A program made the translations under genes and the position numbers. DNA of 64,000 nucleotides, from positions 39,420,551-39,484,550 of the forward strand of contig NC_054872.1 in assembly GCF_018320785.1 (NCBI RefSeq). Direction: 5' to 3'. The DNA is from Cheilinus undulatus. Its lineage: Eukaryota > Chordata > Actinopteri > Labriformes > Labridae. Positions 33,755 to 47,000 of this stretch are shown here, one piece after another; position 1 is the stretch's first letter; each line of letters opens with the position of its first letter. The notes under the pieces were generated by a model. The model did no database searches. It saw only the letters and a program-made list of their open reading frames with translations, and was not told where the DNA came from.

Positions 33755-33967
33755 GAATGAAACATAAAACCATTCCTGCTGAAACTGTTTCAATCTAAAT
33801 TATTTTTGGGCTTGTTTTAATAGCTGTTAGGGGGTTGTTTAAAAACAACCCACAACATATCTCTCCTCTGCACATGTTCTGAATTTGATGATGCTCTTGG
33901 GGCTGGATGGGAGAATGTGGGGGGCCTGATGTGGCCCCTGGGCCTCCAGTTGATGATCACTACCCTT

Positions 33968-36900
33968 GAGATTAGTTCAACTTTTGGGAGGGCACCATGT
34001 TTATCAGTGTCACTCCTCCATCACTGACCAATCAAAATCTAGAAGGGATGGGATTTATGATTCCAGTATTATCACCAATGACAGCAGAGGTACACCAGGG
34101 TATGGTTTTCAGGTCTGAAGCTGCTGCTAATGCCAGGCCAGGATTCCTTTACACTGTTTATGGAGACATCTCCTTGAATAAAGAAAATATTAAGCATACA
34201 GAGCTATTTAAATCAGACCAAGATACATTGGGGTGAGGTTAACTGGTTATGGGTACTTCAAGCTTAAATAACAGCAGCTGTGGACACAGGACCTCAAAGC
34301 ACCATAATTATTAATCTATCACTGCGTCAGTGGAGAAACAATGCACAAAGTGTCTGTCCTTAAAACCTTTTGAGGGTAATTGTTTGAGAATCTTCTGAAC
34401 AAAGGCACATTCTTCTGCGGCTGTTAATTATATTTCAAGGAAATTTTACAACCTCTATCATTAAATCAGCGCCACACTGCTGCATGATGTTTACATAAAA
34501 GTGTCAATCATTTACTACTATATGAACTAATCTCCTTTACAGCCATTACTCTCATAAACCTATAATTAAATCTAACGGCTTTAAAATGGTAAATAAATTT
34601 ATGTTCTATAAACTACGACTGCCCACCAGCTCCAAGCAACACTTGTGACACCTTATTAGCAAAGTTTCTGTAAACAGATTGTCTTAACCTTCATCTGCAG
34701 GAGCCAATCAACACTTTCTCATCAGGGCGCGCTGAATGTAATTAGGGGCCAAGCAGACGTCTTATTTATATCACTGTAAACTCATTGAACTCCATGTTGG
34801 GGTGTTATTTATACACTTGAAGTAGGGCAGACTGTGTTTGTGATCAAGGCAGCTATGTTAATGCTATTCATATTACATAGTGCAATCATAAATAGTGTGT
34901 GGTACAAGTTCCCCAGGGAAAGACCACAGCACTCAAGTTAGAGGATGCAATACGAGCGTCTGACTGTCTTCTTCCACCAAATGAAGGGTTCACTGTCTGG
35001 TGAGTGTCATCCCATCTCCCCCCTGGCTTTCTGATTCAGGATTTGCACTGTCAGGGTATCCTCCCACAGGCCCGTCACACCGGTTGCAGCTTTCTCATCT
35101 ACCCTGCAAATGTGCACCCTAGGGAACTGCAGGCTCTACAGATCTCATTCACTCACTCTCTCTCACACCAGACTCATTTACATACATCATGACTCATGAG
35201 AACATGTTTTTAGCGGCTTGTTTATACAAAAATGCCCACATTCTGTCAATTCAAACACCATGGTTTCAAATCATATTGTCCGATGTCCTTAGAACCACAA
35301 CATACAGTGTTAGCTTGTTTTTTTCTTTTCAAAATCCACCCATACACCAACATTGACGTGCTTTTTTTTCAAACCCACATTGAAAAACATGACAGTGTTA
35401 TTTTTTTGTACTCTTTCTTTTGATGCTTTCTTTAGTTTTTTCTTCATCAAGGACAGATTATGTACATACAGATGTTACATGCCACTGACAAACCCAGTGG
35501 GGACGCTGACATGGACTCATACATTACAGCATGTTTGTGTAGGAAAACAAAGAAAAAGAGAAACTGAGAGGGTGAAGAAGAAGTCACTGAGACAGAGAGA
35601 AGAAGCAGTGACCAAACGACCTGCTCTTGTGCTTGAAATGGAATTTGTCATTATTTTTGGAGCAACAAGATGCATGCACGAATGATGTTTGTTCTGTCAC
35701 ACAGACTAAATCGCAGAGGGCAAGACTAATTGAGTACAACATGAAGTATTTTTAAGATTAGGGCCATTTAAACAGAGCTTCACAATCATTTCAGAGTACT
35801 GTACACAGTAAAAGTACAACATTTGATATACCTTGTTAAATTTTCAGATATAACACCACAGCTTTAACCATATCTGATACCTCTTGCACAGTAGAGTTAG
35901 GGGTTATTGCTGGTTTGAAACAAATTCAAACAAAAACACATTCAGACAATTTAATACTAAGTGATTCCCCTTTAAAGCCGCAGTAGTCTGGGTTCAGCCG
36001 GGGTAAACTCGTCTCTCCGTGCAGGCTCATTATGGCAAATTTGCATACAGTCCCTGCATGTGAGTGGAGCAGAAAGAGTGCTACCGTGTCGGGCTTACCT
36101 CCCACTGTTTGTGCTGTGCGGGGGAGGCGGATGGATAATTGTGCCATGGGGGTTTTGTAGTGCCCGTGCCTGCGTGTCACAGGTAGGGGAGAACAGGGCG
36201 CACCGAGGCGGCGTTGTCCTTGAAGAGGAGTCCTGTCAGTAGCAGGATTGAGCTTGATTTATGGGGGCCATCACAGGTTGTAAAGGGGGGTAACAGGCGG
36301 GGCCCGGGCTCCTTCACTTAGCCAGCCACAGGTAAGAGCTAATTACATCTTTATCTCCCTGCGGTCTGGCCAAACAAGACCCGCCTCACAGAGACTGACA
36401 GAGATCTGAATCAAAGAAAGACTGGACAAATATGAGTGATGAATGAGTAAGAGTCCAGTAAATAAATCATAATTTACATCATCATTCACTGCCAGGTGAA
36501 ATAAATCCTCCAAATGCATTTTTAAAAAGCTTGTCATGGCAAAATAGAGCACATCACTTCGAAAAAACTTTACATGTGTATTTTTTTGTTAATTTTTTTT
36601 CATCCTTCAATGTTTGTGACTCTCCCAGTAAAGTACAAAAATTATTTTCCCCCACGCCAACTCATTACCATCAGTTTTTCTCTTTTTTTTTTAATATCTC
36701 ACATGGAATTACTATTCATAGTTATTCAAATACTTATTAACATCATCATCATCTGTACTATTATTAACACCAAAAAAGTAAAAGCAGGTAACCTTGCAGA
36801 GGAGAACAGACACAGTGCAGGGAAAAGGGGAGGAAGTATGGAGTCACAACAGGAACATCTCTAACCGGTACATGCTATCAACAAGCGACAAAGAGGATGG

Positions 36901-37928
36901 AGCCACCGCCGCAGCTTGGAAACAGAAGATATTGTTGTCGCCGGACAGTCTCTCGCTGTTTCGGAGCGAAGTCGAGGCCGATGGGAGGCGAGGTGAGGTC
37001 GCCGGCGTGGCCTCTGTACTGCATATATTTACACTGTGAAGGAGGAGGGAGGAAGATGGGGAGCAGGAAACACTAAAGCGATGCGAGACAGAGCACGGAG
37101 AACAGAGAAGGGGAGGGAGGTGGGGAGGGTCAAAAAGGTTTGGGTAGTGAGGGTGTCCGCATGCGGAACCTCGGTTTAACCCCTCAGAGTTACATAAAGG
37201 GGTTTTTGAGACTGACGCCGTCACCACCCACCCTTTTTTTTGTACATTTTGACATCATTCATAGCAGCTTCACTGCTACACATTTAAAAAATAATCCATA
37301 CATGTTTGTGTATGAAGGGTGACACTTCACATGGCCACCAATTCAACAAATTCCAAAAGGTCACATAACCGCCACATTAACCCTATAATTTCCATAAATA
37401 TCCACCATAATATTGTTTCCATAAGGCAAACATTGTAGTCAGTCATTAGTCTGTGTAGTATATTACATAAATGATGGTCCAGTTGTTAGATTACCTATGT
37501 TCTCATTGATCACTGACACAATACTCATTAATATACACTCTCTTAACATCTGCCAGGTGGTAAAATGAAAGGCGATGGGGAAATGCCAAGTCAGACACAT
37601 CTGCAAGGCATCCTGGGAGACAAAAGAGACAGACTGAGTGAGAGAGAAGGGGAGGAGAGGGTGATGTCAATGCTTGACCTCAAAATTGAATTGTGGGTGT
37701 TTTTTTCAGGCTGGGGTTGATGTATGTGATGATTCAATGGCTCCTGGATTAATGCATATTCTTTTTGTTCACAGTGATGGGTTCGTAATTAAAGAATTTC
37801 ATTTCCGTCTTCCTTCCATAGAGGGGAAAAGAGAGAGAGAGAGAGAGGAAAGAAGGGGGAATCGGTAGGGAAGGGGCAGGGCTTTCACAGACGTTAAGGG
37901 CTGACTTTTCCAGGTGGAGCTCGATCTT
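33968..37928. other. Repeat-poor flank downstream of iglon5
   Basis: Little recognised repeat content. It probably includes the iglon5 3' UTR next to 37929, but I found no clear canonical poly(A) signal on the minus strand nearby. A (GA)n tract is at about 37829-37850. GC-rich pieces at 36.0-36.3 and 36.9-37.1 kb and TAATTA cores (about 34739, 36339) are candidates for conserved non-coding DNA. Open frames on both strands have no domain. Confidence 0.35.
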
Positions 37929-38032
37929 TTACACTTTCAGCAGAAGAACAGTGGAGAGGGAAATCCAAACACACACGCTGACGCTCATTCCTGCTTGTAA
38001 ACCGGTCCCTCGCCCCTGTATGGCCCCCGGTC
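37929..38032 (-). CDS. iglon5: iglon5 last coding exon (GPI signal and stop)
   Basis: Acceptor TTTTTTTCCTTCCAG; the exon opens in phase 1, completing Arg of RPGAIQG, and ends at TAA 37931-37929. The 33 residues end in a hydrophobic stretch ([18 protein letters not shown]) after small residues, typical of a GPI-anchor signal. Confidence 0.85.
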
Positions 38033-41000
38033 CTGGAAGGAAAAAAACACAGAAGGACGAATAGAAGAGAGATGGGAGGGCGAAGAAGGAGGAATGTGTT
38101 ATTTACAAGCAGAAAAATACAACACTGCTACAATAAGGAGTGTCTGTTTGTGACAGCCTGTCTACATTTAAAAAAATTAATTAACCAAATTTATTCTGAA
38201 ACATTGGCTTCATTAGCTGAAACAATTAACACCAAGCCTGTGTTTTACAATAGTCACATTACAGAGTCACATTCTGTAATTTCAAACAGATTTACACTCT
38301 TTGCACCTCATTACTGAACATCTGAAACCCATTTTAAAATGTACAATAATACTGTGCTTCATACTGAAGGCTGTGCCATAAAAATGCCATTATATCGACA
38401 CATATTAGACCTTTAGGTCGACACTTTGACTCGCCAGTCGCTACAGAACTAATACGACCAAACCACAATTCACAAGCACCCTTTTGTTTTGCTAACTTGT
38501 GTTTGAAAATTAAAAACAATTGGAAGCTTCTTAAATTAGTGCTGTTGTTTCAGCATTGATTGCAAATATTGTTATCAAAATAAGACTCTCATAAGACTCC
38601 ATCTATTGCTGCTTTAACTAATCAAAGATACAACAATCCCCTTAGAGCACTGCAAACCCTTCCACAGTGTTGTTAGATGCTCAGAAGGACATCTCCAACT
38701 AAAACCCCAATTCTGAAAATGTCAGGGCGCTGCGTAAAATGTCAATAAAAGCAGAATGCAATGTTTTTTAAAATCTCATAAACCCATATTTATTCAACAA
38801 AGAGCATTTTACCACTTTAGGAAAAACATTAGCTCATTTCAAATTTGATGGCAGCAACACGTCTTAAAAATAGGGCAGGGCAACAAAAGCCTGTAAAAGG
38901 AAGTGGTACAAATGAAAACAACAGCTAGAAGAGCGTTTTGTGAAACTAATTGAGTAAACTGGCAACAGGTCAGCAACATGACTAGGTATAAAAAGAGCAT
39001 TTTAGAAAGGAACTGTCTCTCATAAGTAAAGATGGCCAGAGGTCCACTGATCTACAAAAAAATGAGTATAAAAACAGTGAAACTATTTCAGAAAAATGTT
39101 CCTTTAGTGTAAAGTTGCAGAGACTGTGAATATCCCACCATCTGTACTACATAAGATTTAGAGAATCTGGAGAAATCTCTGCCTGCAAGGGACAAAGCCG
39201 AAGGTCAATATTGGATGCTCGTATAATCTTTGGCCCTCAGACGGCTCGTCATTAAGAACAGGCATGATTCTGTACTGGAAATCACTGCATGGACTCAGGA
39301 AATCCTCCAGAAAGCATTGTCTGTCAACACAGTTCACCATGCCATCCATGAATACAAGTTAAAGCTCTGTCATGCAAAGAAGGAGCCGTGTGTGAACACA
39401 ATCCAGGGACCCTGCTGTCTTCACTGAGGAGTCAAAGCTGACTTGAAATGAACTGAGGCAAAATGGAAAACTGTTCTGTGGTCAGATAAATCAAATTTTG
39501 AAATTCTTTTTGGAAACCATGGGTGAGTGTCTTGTGGACTTAAGATGAGGAGGACCATTCAGTTGGTTACCAGCACAAAGTTCAAAAGCCTGCATCTCTG
39601 ATGGTATTGGGCTGTATTAGTTCCCATGGTGTGGGCAGCTTACACACCCTTAAAGGCACTATCAGTGCTAATAGATATATCTAGTATGGTATATTGTGAA
39701 CAAAATATCACTATTTCACTGAGAAACATTTTTTTCTGAAAAAAGTTCCACAATGTTTAGGCAAAGTTTTTCACAGACTGTTGACTCTGCCCATCTTTAC
39801 ATCTGAGAGACTCTGCCTCTCTAAAATGCTCCTTTTGGTGTTTTTCATTAGTACCACTTACTTTTCAAGTCTTTTGTTGCCCCATTCCTAGTTTTTTGAG
39901 AAATATTGCTGCCATCACGTTCAAAATGGACTAACATTTTTCTCAAAATAGTAAAATATCTCAGTTTCAACATCTGATATGTTGTTTATGCTCTATTGCG
40001 AATAAAATTTGGGTTTATGAGATTTGAAAATCATTGATTTCTGTTTTTATTTACATTTTACGCAGCGTCGCACGTTTTTGGGGAATTGGGGTTGTATACA
40101 GCACTTAGGAAATCTTGAGACATAGCAGAATTAAAGAGGAGGTCTGGTATATCTTGGGTAAACTTGGCTTCTGAAGATTCGTTATGAGGCCTTACATTGG
40201 TGGATGCTAAATTTGTAATGCTATCTCTACCCAAAGCTGCCTGTAGAGGAGTACAAGTAAACTTAAATCAGCGTTTTCCACAGAATGATACTGTTCTTGT
40301 GTGGTAGAGATGACCAAGAAGCCCACCCTAGCTGTTTTGGTGTGTTAAATTTTGTTTCTGCTCTTTTGACAGTATTCATCAACAATATCTTTTAAAATGA
40401 CACTCAAATAGCACCACTAGCCTTGTGAAATGCTTCACTCAGTATTCGGTAATCATGGCAAGAGTGCTGCGAGTTTGAAGGTTAATTGTTGCTGAGGTAA
40501 CGTGTCATAATCATCATCCTAAAGTGCATTAGTACAGGATGATATCAGCAGTAAGAACCTGAAGGGTAGCCAATTTGAATGTATTTTTTAAATTGTCTGA
40601 TGTTTACTTTTCTGGTTCTTTTGGGACCTGCTCCTGAGAACTATGCCATTTTACTGAAAAACTAACACTAATACTGCTAAAAACTAAATTAGAATTAAAA
40701 CTAAACTAGCAAATCAGCAATAAAAACTAATCAAAGCATGAAAAACAGAGCAAAAAATGCAAACTAAAAGAAAACCCAAAACAGTAATAATCTTGGTTCC
40801 CACCTCAAAAGTTAACTTCTCTCTTCAATGGTGTCTTATTATCTCTGTGACATTCTGACTTCTACAACAGGTGGTGGCATAATGTTGATACAGAGATTTA
40901 CAGTCAGTAGTCCGTACATATTTGTACGTACGTATTTGGTGTATTTTAAAAATGATCAGACACCCTGTGCCTTCTTGTTTCTGTGAACAATCTGCTCTAC

Positions 41001-44000
41001 GTGTGCTCCCCTGACAACAGACTCAACAGCAAGGCCTCTGGGATGCATTCAAGAAGGATTGTGGTGCATGCTGTGGAATTATAAAGACTGACTGAAAGGG
41101 AGTGATTTGATCAGGAGTGTGCTGCACATTTGGATGGACTATGTGGAATTTGAACTGGTCAGGCTAGCCATGCAAGTACGTGCTCAAAGGTCAGAATGTC
41201 ATAAAAGAGGTAATGAGTGAACTGGCCAGTGATTTTTACCCCAACAAAAAAAGGTACCTTTTTTTTCCACTCAGCTCCATCTCCTGATTTGAACCAGGCA
41301 AGGAGGTAAATAGCCAGAAAGCTAGTGCTAGTACTCCTTACAACACTTGCATAGTTAAAACACATAAGGGAAGGGGTTATTACTAAGGGTGCAGCCATTT
41401 CTGTGTGCAGGCCTGTCTCCACCTAACTTTCAATCAATCTAGATTTAGCAAAACCAACATCATTAACGTACACAAGACGAAAGCTGTTTGGATCTCCATT
41501 GGCTTCATTTTTCAGTGCCTGAGGTTTCTGAAGTGACAGACTCACTTACTTTTGCATGAAGCATCGCTCACTATTTTCTGGTCTTTGCTTGCATTGCAAA
41601 AACACAATAATTGTAGCTGCAAGCACACATGAAGGTCAGCACAAGTTCAAGCATGGAGAACGTTCTCGGGCCACTTTCTTTCATTTCAACTCATTTCACT
41701 GTCTCTAAAAACAGTGTATTACAAAGTATTCATCCCAGTGTATGTTTTACCCTTGAATAGATTTCAGAAATCAATCATGATCAATAAAATTGAGCTTTTT
41801 GACAAAAAAAACTCTTTAATGTCAAAGTGAAAACAGTAAGCCTTGGATTTTTGGTCTTAATCCCCTGACATAAATTTTTTAATAACCTTGTCTTTGAGTT
41901 GCTTGGAGTGTTCATTTGTCTTCATTTTGTAATGTAGCCAGGAATACTGGCTTTCCAGACATAGGTGTCTTTATACTACAATCACTTGAAACTGAATGAA
42001 CTACTACTAGCACCAATAACCTGGAACTCTGTTGAATTCGAGGGTGAATATTTAGCACTTATTTTACCTTACATACGTGTGTGTTAAACTGACATTTCTT
42101 TGTAAATATCTGTTCTCAATTTGAAACTTCAGAGGGTTTTTTAAATTTTTTTTGGTCAAAAAGGCCAAATTATATTGACCATGATTTGATTTATAAAACA
42201 AATAAAAGGGTAAAACATCCAAGGGGGTGAATAGTTTTTACAGGCACTGTATGCAAAGAAGCCAGGATGGGGTCTAATTATAAAATACTTTTAAAACATC
42301 TTATCCTTATCAGGCTTATTTCAAATAAATCCTCAGATCGGCAGTAATGAAGTCACTCCTGATTGAACTGCGTACCACTTATCAGCAAAGAGAACATCAT
42401 GAAGATCTTTGAGACATTTCTCTTGAACAAGGAATAAAAGAGTTGAAGTTTTATAGACTTACATGGCTTCAATCTGAATTTTTGGGGGAAAATATGAAAA
42501 TTTATAATGGCTCTGTTCCATCAAGCAAGCATGATTAATACAGGCAGTCTGCCACTGGAGCACACACATGACCTGCCTGAATATCTCTGGCAGAAAAAGG
42601 CTCTAAAATATTAATCATTCAGGGAACCAACTCAGTTTAATTTTAGTGGAAAGTAAGAGAAAGTTCATATTTTTCAATTTACCATCAAGAATTTTGAATT
42701 TGGGACATGAAATTGCATCAGGATTGGATAGATAATTGCAAGAGAACTTATATTAACCTTTTTGGTGCCATAATGAAGACTCATATGTGTCCACAATCGA
42801 GCCTGGTGGCTTGAATGTGACACGGCAGAGCAGGAGCAATCACTGGCTGCCAGTGGTCTCAGTAATGGGCTCATTGGTTGAAGGTAATTACAATAATGTG
42901 CCAATTTTGAGGTGATAGTTGGTTGCAGTTGTTAAAATGCTGCATGTGGCCCCTTTAAAACGGCGAACAAAGGAGGTGCAAAAGCTGGAAAACAAAGTCA
43001 AGGGCTTCAATGCCAGTGAGGGACAGCATATGAATAGAAATGCCACAAAAGTATCCGTTTATGGCGCGTTTTTCCGTGCCCGGTCCAACACAGGAGGGGG
43101 TTTGTTGTGTTCTAATGATGGCAAGAGGAGATTAGGGAGGAAAGAGGAGGCAGAAGGACAGATGATGGAGAGATAGGCTGACAGAAGTGGCAGCAGTGGA
43201 GGAAAAAGAGAGAGCGGGAAGATGTATGGGTCTGACGGGGGAGTGAGTCATTGAAGGGAGACTGGCCGAGATAATGGGTAAAGGAATGAAAGAAGAAAGG
43301 GGGATAGATGAAGGACTCACTTAAGATGGTAATGCTGAATGCACTAAAGGGGGGGAGGAGGGAGGGAAGGAGGGAGGAAGAGAGGGAGGGTTGAGGGAAA
43401 TGGAAGGGTAGGAAATCGCTCATTGGGGACGGTTAATGTGAATTGGGCTTGGAGTGAAATGACAACTTCTTGCGTAACGGGACTGAGCTGAGCGACAGAA
43501 TGTGTGTCTATGTGTAGGAGAGTGTGAATGAACGAGGGAGGGAGAGAGAGCGGTGGTAATATAGGAAGGCAAAGCTTTAATGGGGCGGAGAATAACGAAA
43601 ATGGGGGAGTAGGAGGGAGGAGAGGGCTGAGAAAATGCTGCGCAGAGTGAGAAAATGAGACGAGGAGAGGAAAGGAGGGAGAGAATGTGTGTCACTGCAT
43701 ATGTATGGTTTTTTGTTGGTGAGTCAAGTCTGCTCAAGCTTTCGAATGTTGATTGATAGCCACATGAGATAAAAGTGAGCGTACTTGTTCTCCTGAAAGC
43801 TGCTTTACAAACATGTGTTTGCACCTGCATGTATTTCTCTGCGATAACTTACGAAACAGCAGCATGCTGGCGTTGGAAGCCCCAAGACGGTTTGAGGCGA
43901 AGCAGGTGTAGTTGCCAAAGTGTTTTTCTGTCACATTGGTGAACAGCAACAGCGAGCGTGTCTTCTCGTTTTTGATCCTTAGGGTGTTGTCACTCTCTAC

Positions 44001-47000
44001 CGGCCTGGGTGGTAGTGGTTGGAGGGAAGACGGGAGAAAAAACGTGACAGAAGAAGAGAGTTAACACAAAATAACATCACACCTAGTGACTCAGCCGGCA
44101 TAAGAGGCTTTTTTCCCCTTCAAACTCTCTAGAGAAATCCAAGCACACTCCCCCTCCTCCTCCGTCTCACCTTGTACTAATAGTGAAATCTAACAGTCCA
44201 TAAATAAGAGAGGCCTCCTGCTGGGGCCCATTATACTCTATTAACAGCTCTCTCTGGCTAGCAAAAGCTTGTCTAAGTACTTCTGCGTCTCGCTTTGCCC
44301 GATGCCAAATCACCCCGACTCTTTGACGCTCTCTGGGACCTTTTACAAACTTGGAGGGGCAGATTATGTGAAGGTAATAGAGAGTCTCCAACAGGATAAT
44401 ATGTCTCCAGAGATGACAAAAACATACACCATTATCTCAGGCCTACAATAATGTAAAAGGTGAGGCAGCCAAGTCTACAGTTAGCAGGCTGAATGTGTGA
44501 AAATGCTGCTTATGTGTGAAAATTATCAGCTTTTTTCTTTGTTTTTGTCTCTGAAATGCCACAAGGATCAACTATTTTTCATCCTCTTCGGTTTGTTTTT
44601 AATGAAAATCTATTAAAGAAAAGGGGAAAATAAAGCTCATTTCACTAAGCCTAACAGGGTTAATTTCAGCTCTGTTCCCACCTTTTCCAGATAATAACCT
44701 GCTGAATACTGCGCTTTTAAACTGCTAAAGTCATAATTTAACTTTTCTCATTGACTTTGGTTTAGAATCAGAGATGGAACCTGCTCCAAATTTTTTTTTG
44801 TTTTTTCCAGACATAAACTTTTACAATTAAATTGTTTTTTCTTCACTTTGTCACACAAGAAACTTCTGCACCAGCCTACATGAAGGCCATGTTTAATTTG
44901 TACAAAAAGTGCCAGATGTTGGCAGGCATTTTGATATTTTCAGCCCACTACTCTCAAAGCCCAGCAAACAATGACAGACTTTTAAAATCTGAACAGATGT
45001 TAAATCACAATAACCCTAATCATCCAATGTTTTGCATTCAAGTAAATGGTTGATTAATGACATAAATTGAATTCCAAATGAGAAGTGTTAATAAATATAA
45101 ATGTTAAGGTGTCTGAATTAACTCTAAATATTCTCTATAGACCAATAATGAGTCAGTCAAGTACAAGATAAATAGCAGTTTAAGCCCTTTATTTACATCA
45201 GGAATTTCATCATCCTAACTGTGCAACGCAAGCATCAGTGATAAAATGAACTTTATAATACTGATTTTTGTTGCAGGACCCTGACAACCGACAAGCAACA
45301 CACAGCAACATGCAGCACCATATAGCGACATGTAGCACTGTGCAGTGACATGAAGGACCCTACAACAAAATGTAGCACCATGCAGCAACATGCATCACCA
45401 TACAGCGACATGTAGCACCATGAAGTGGTTGTAGCACTGTACAGAGTTTGTAGCACTGTGCAGTGACATGTAGCACCGTGCAGCAACATGCAGCACCCTA
45501 CAGCAACATGTAGCACTGTGCAGTGACATGCAGGACCCTACAGCGACATGTAGCACCGTGCAGTGACATGCAGCACCATGCAGTGGCATGCAGCACCATA
45601 CAATAACATGTAGCACCATGCAGTGACATGCATCACCATGCAGCAACATGCATCACCATACAGCAACATGTAGCACCATGTAGTGGTTGTAGCACCGTAC
45701 AGTGTTTGTAGCACTGTGCAGTGACATGTAGCACCATGCAGCAACATGCAGCACCATACAGCAACATGTAGCACTGTGCAGTGACATGCAGGATCCTACA
45801 GCAACATGTAGCACCGTGCAGCAACATGCAGCACCATACAGCAACATGTAGCACTGTGCAGTGACATGCAGCACCATGCAGCGGCATGCATCACCACGCA
45901 GCACCGTGCAGTGACATGCATCACCAGACAGCACCATACAATAACATGTAGCACCGTGCAGAGACATGCATCACCAGACAGCACCATACAATAACATGTA
46001 GCACCATGCAGTGACATGCATCACCACGCAGCACCGTGCAGAGACATGCATCACCAGACAGCACCATACAATAATATGTAGCACCATGCAGTGACATGCA
46101 GCACCATACAATAATATGTAGAGCCATGCAGTGAAATGCAGTGGCTTGCAGCACAATACAGTGACATACAGCACCGTGCTGTTACATGCAGCCCTGTGCA
46201 GTGACATGGAGCAATATGCAGCACCATACAATAATATGTAGCACCATGCAGTGACATGCAGCACAATACAGTGACATACAGCACCGTGCGGCACCATACA
46301 GTGACATGTAGCACTTTGCAGAGACAAACAGCACTGTGCGGCAACATGCAGCATGACAAGGGATAATGCAGCACAATAAAGCACATGGCAGCCCAGTACA
46401 GCAAGATGCAGCACAAATTAGCACAATGCAGCACAACACTACATGGAGATGGGCTGATCCACTTTTTCCAGTTCAGATCTAATTCCAATACATATGCACA
46501 GATACGAATATAAATTCTGATATTTTTTCAAATCAAAGTAATATTCTCATATCAATCACACTGACACAAACCAGAGACATTTGGGTTGGCATCTAATTGT
46601 TCTAAAACATAATGGTGAGTTGACTAAGAAGCAGCTGTTTGACACAAAGCACTCAGCTATACAGCATTGTTTACAACACATGCATGCTGTGCAGTGCAAT
46701 CATGACCCAGTGTAGACATAGGAGTTTGGATGGGTAACATCGATCGGCATCAGTCTGATGTCCAGTATTAAAATAATGCATATATAGGACTTGATAAAGA
46801 TAGTAAGATTTGGTCAATCTGTAAATGCTGCACAATAAAACACAAAGTAGCAGAAGTGATTTTAGTTCATTTATACCATTTTTTTTAAGCTAATAACATT
46901 TATGCTCAATATTGCACATTGCACCTTTAAGCCCAGGTCCAGCAACAAAGATCCTGTTGGTGACAGGGAGTCTAACCAAGAACTGTTAATATCAAACATT

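Larger units (their letters stand above)
32793..33967. mobile_element. hAT-like element carrying a nested insertion
   Basis: Outer ends are AGCAGGGGTCATCAACAGCA and, reading inward from the right, AAGGGTAGTGATCATCAACT. GGGGGGCCGATC and GTGGCCCCTGGGCC phrases near the ends fit a teleost hAT type. A (TA)n tract at 33166-33199 and a mariner-type MITE interrupt the middle. Confidence 0.6.

Noticed and set aside
39230..39427. Independent helix-turn-helix gene
   Set aside because: It lies between matching inverted repeats and continues into decayed DDE sequence, so it is a Tc1-like transposase remnant.
43112..43830. Ser/Pro-rich minus-strand frames
   Set aside because: Result of the purine-rich tract on the opposite strand.
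45253..46488. Cys/His-rich 'zinc finger-like' open frames on the minus strand
   Set aside because: Their 20-residue periodicity simply reflects the 20-bp minisatellite read in three frames; no C2H2 spacing.
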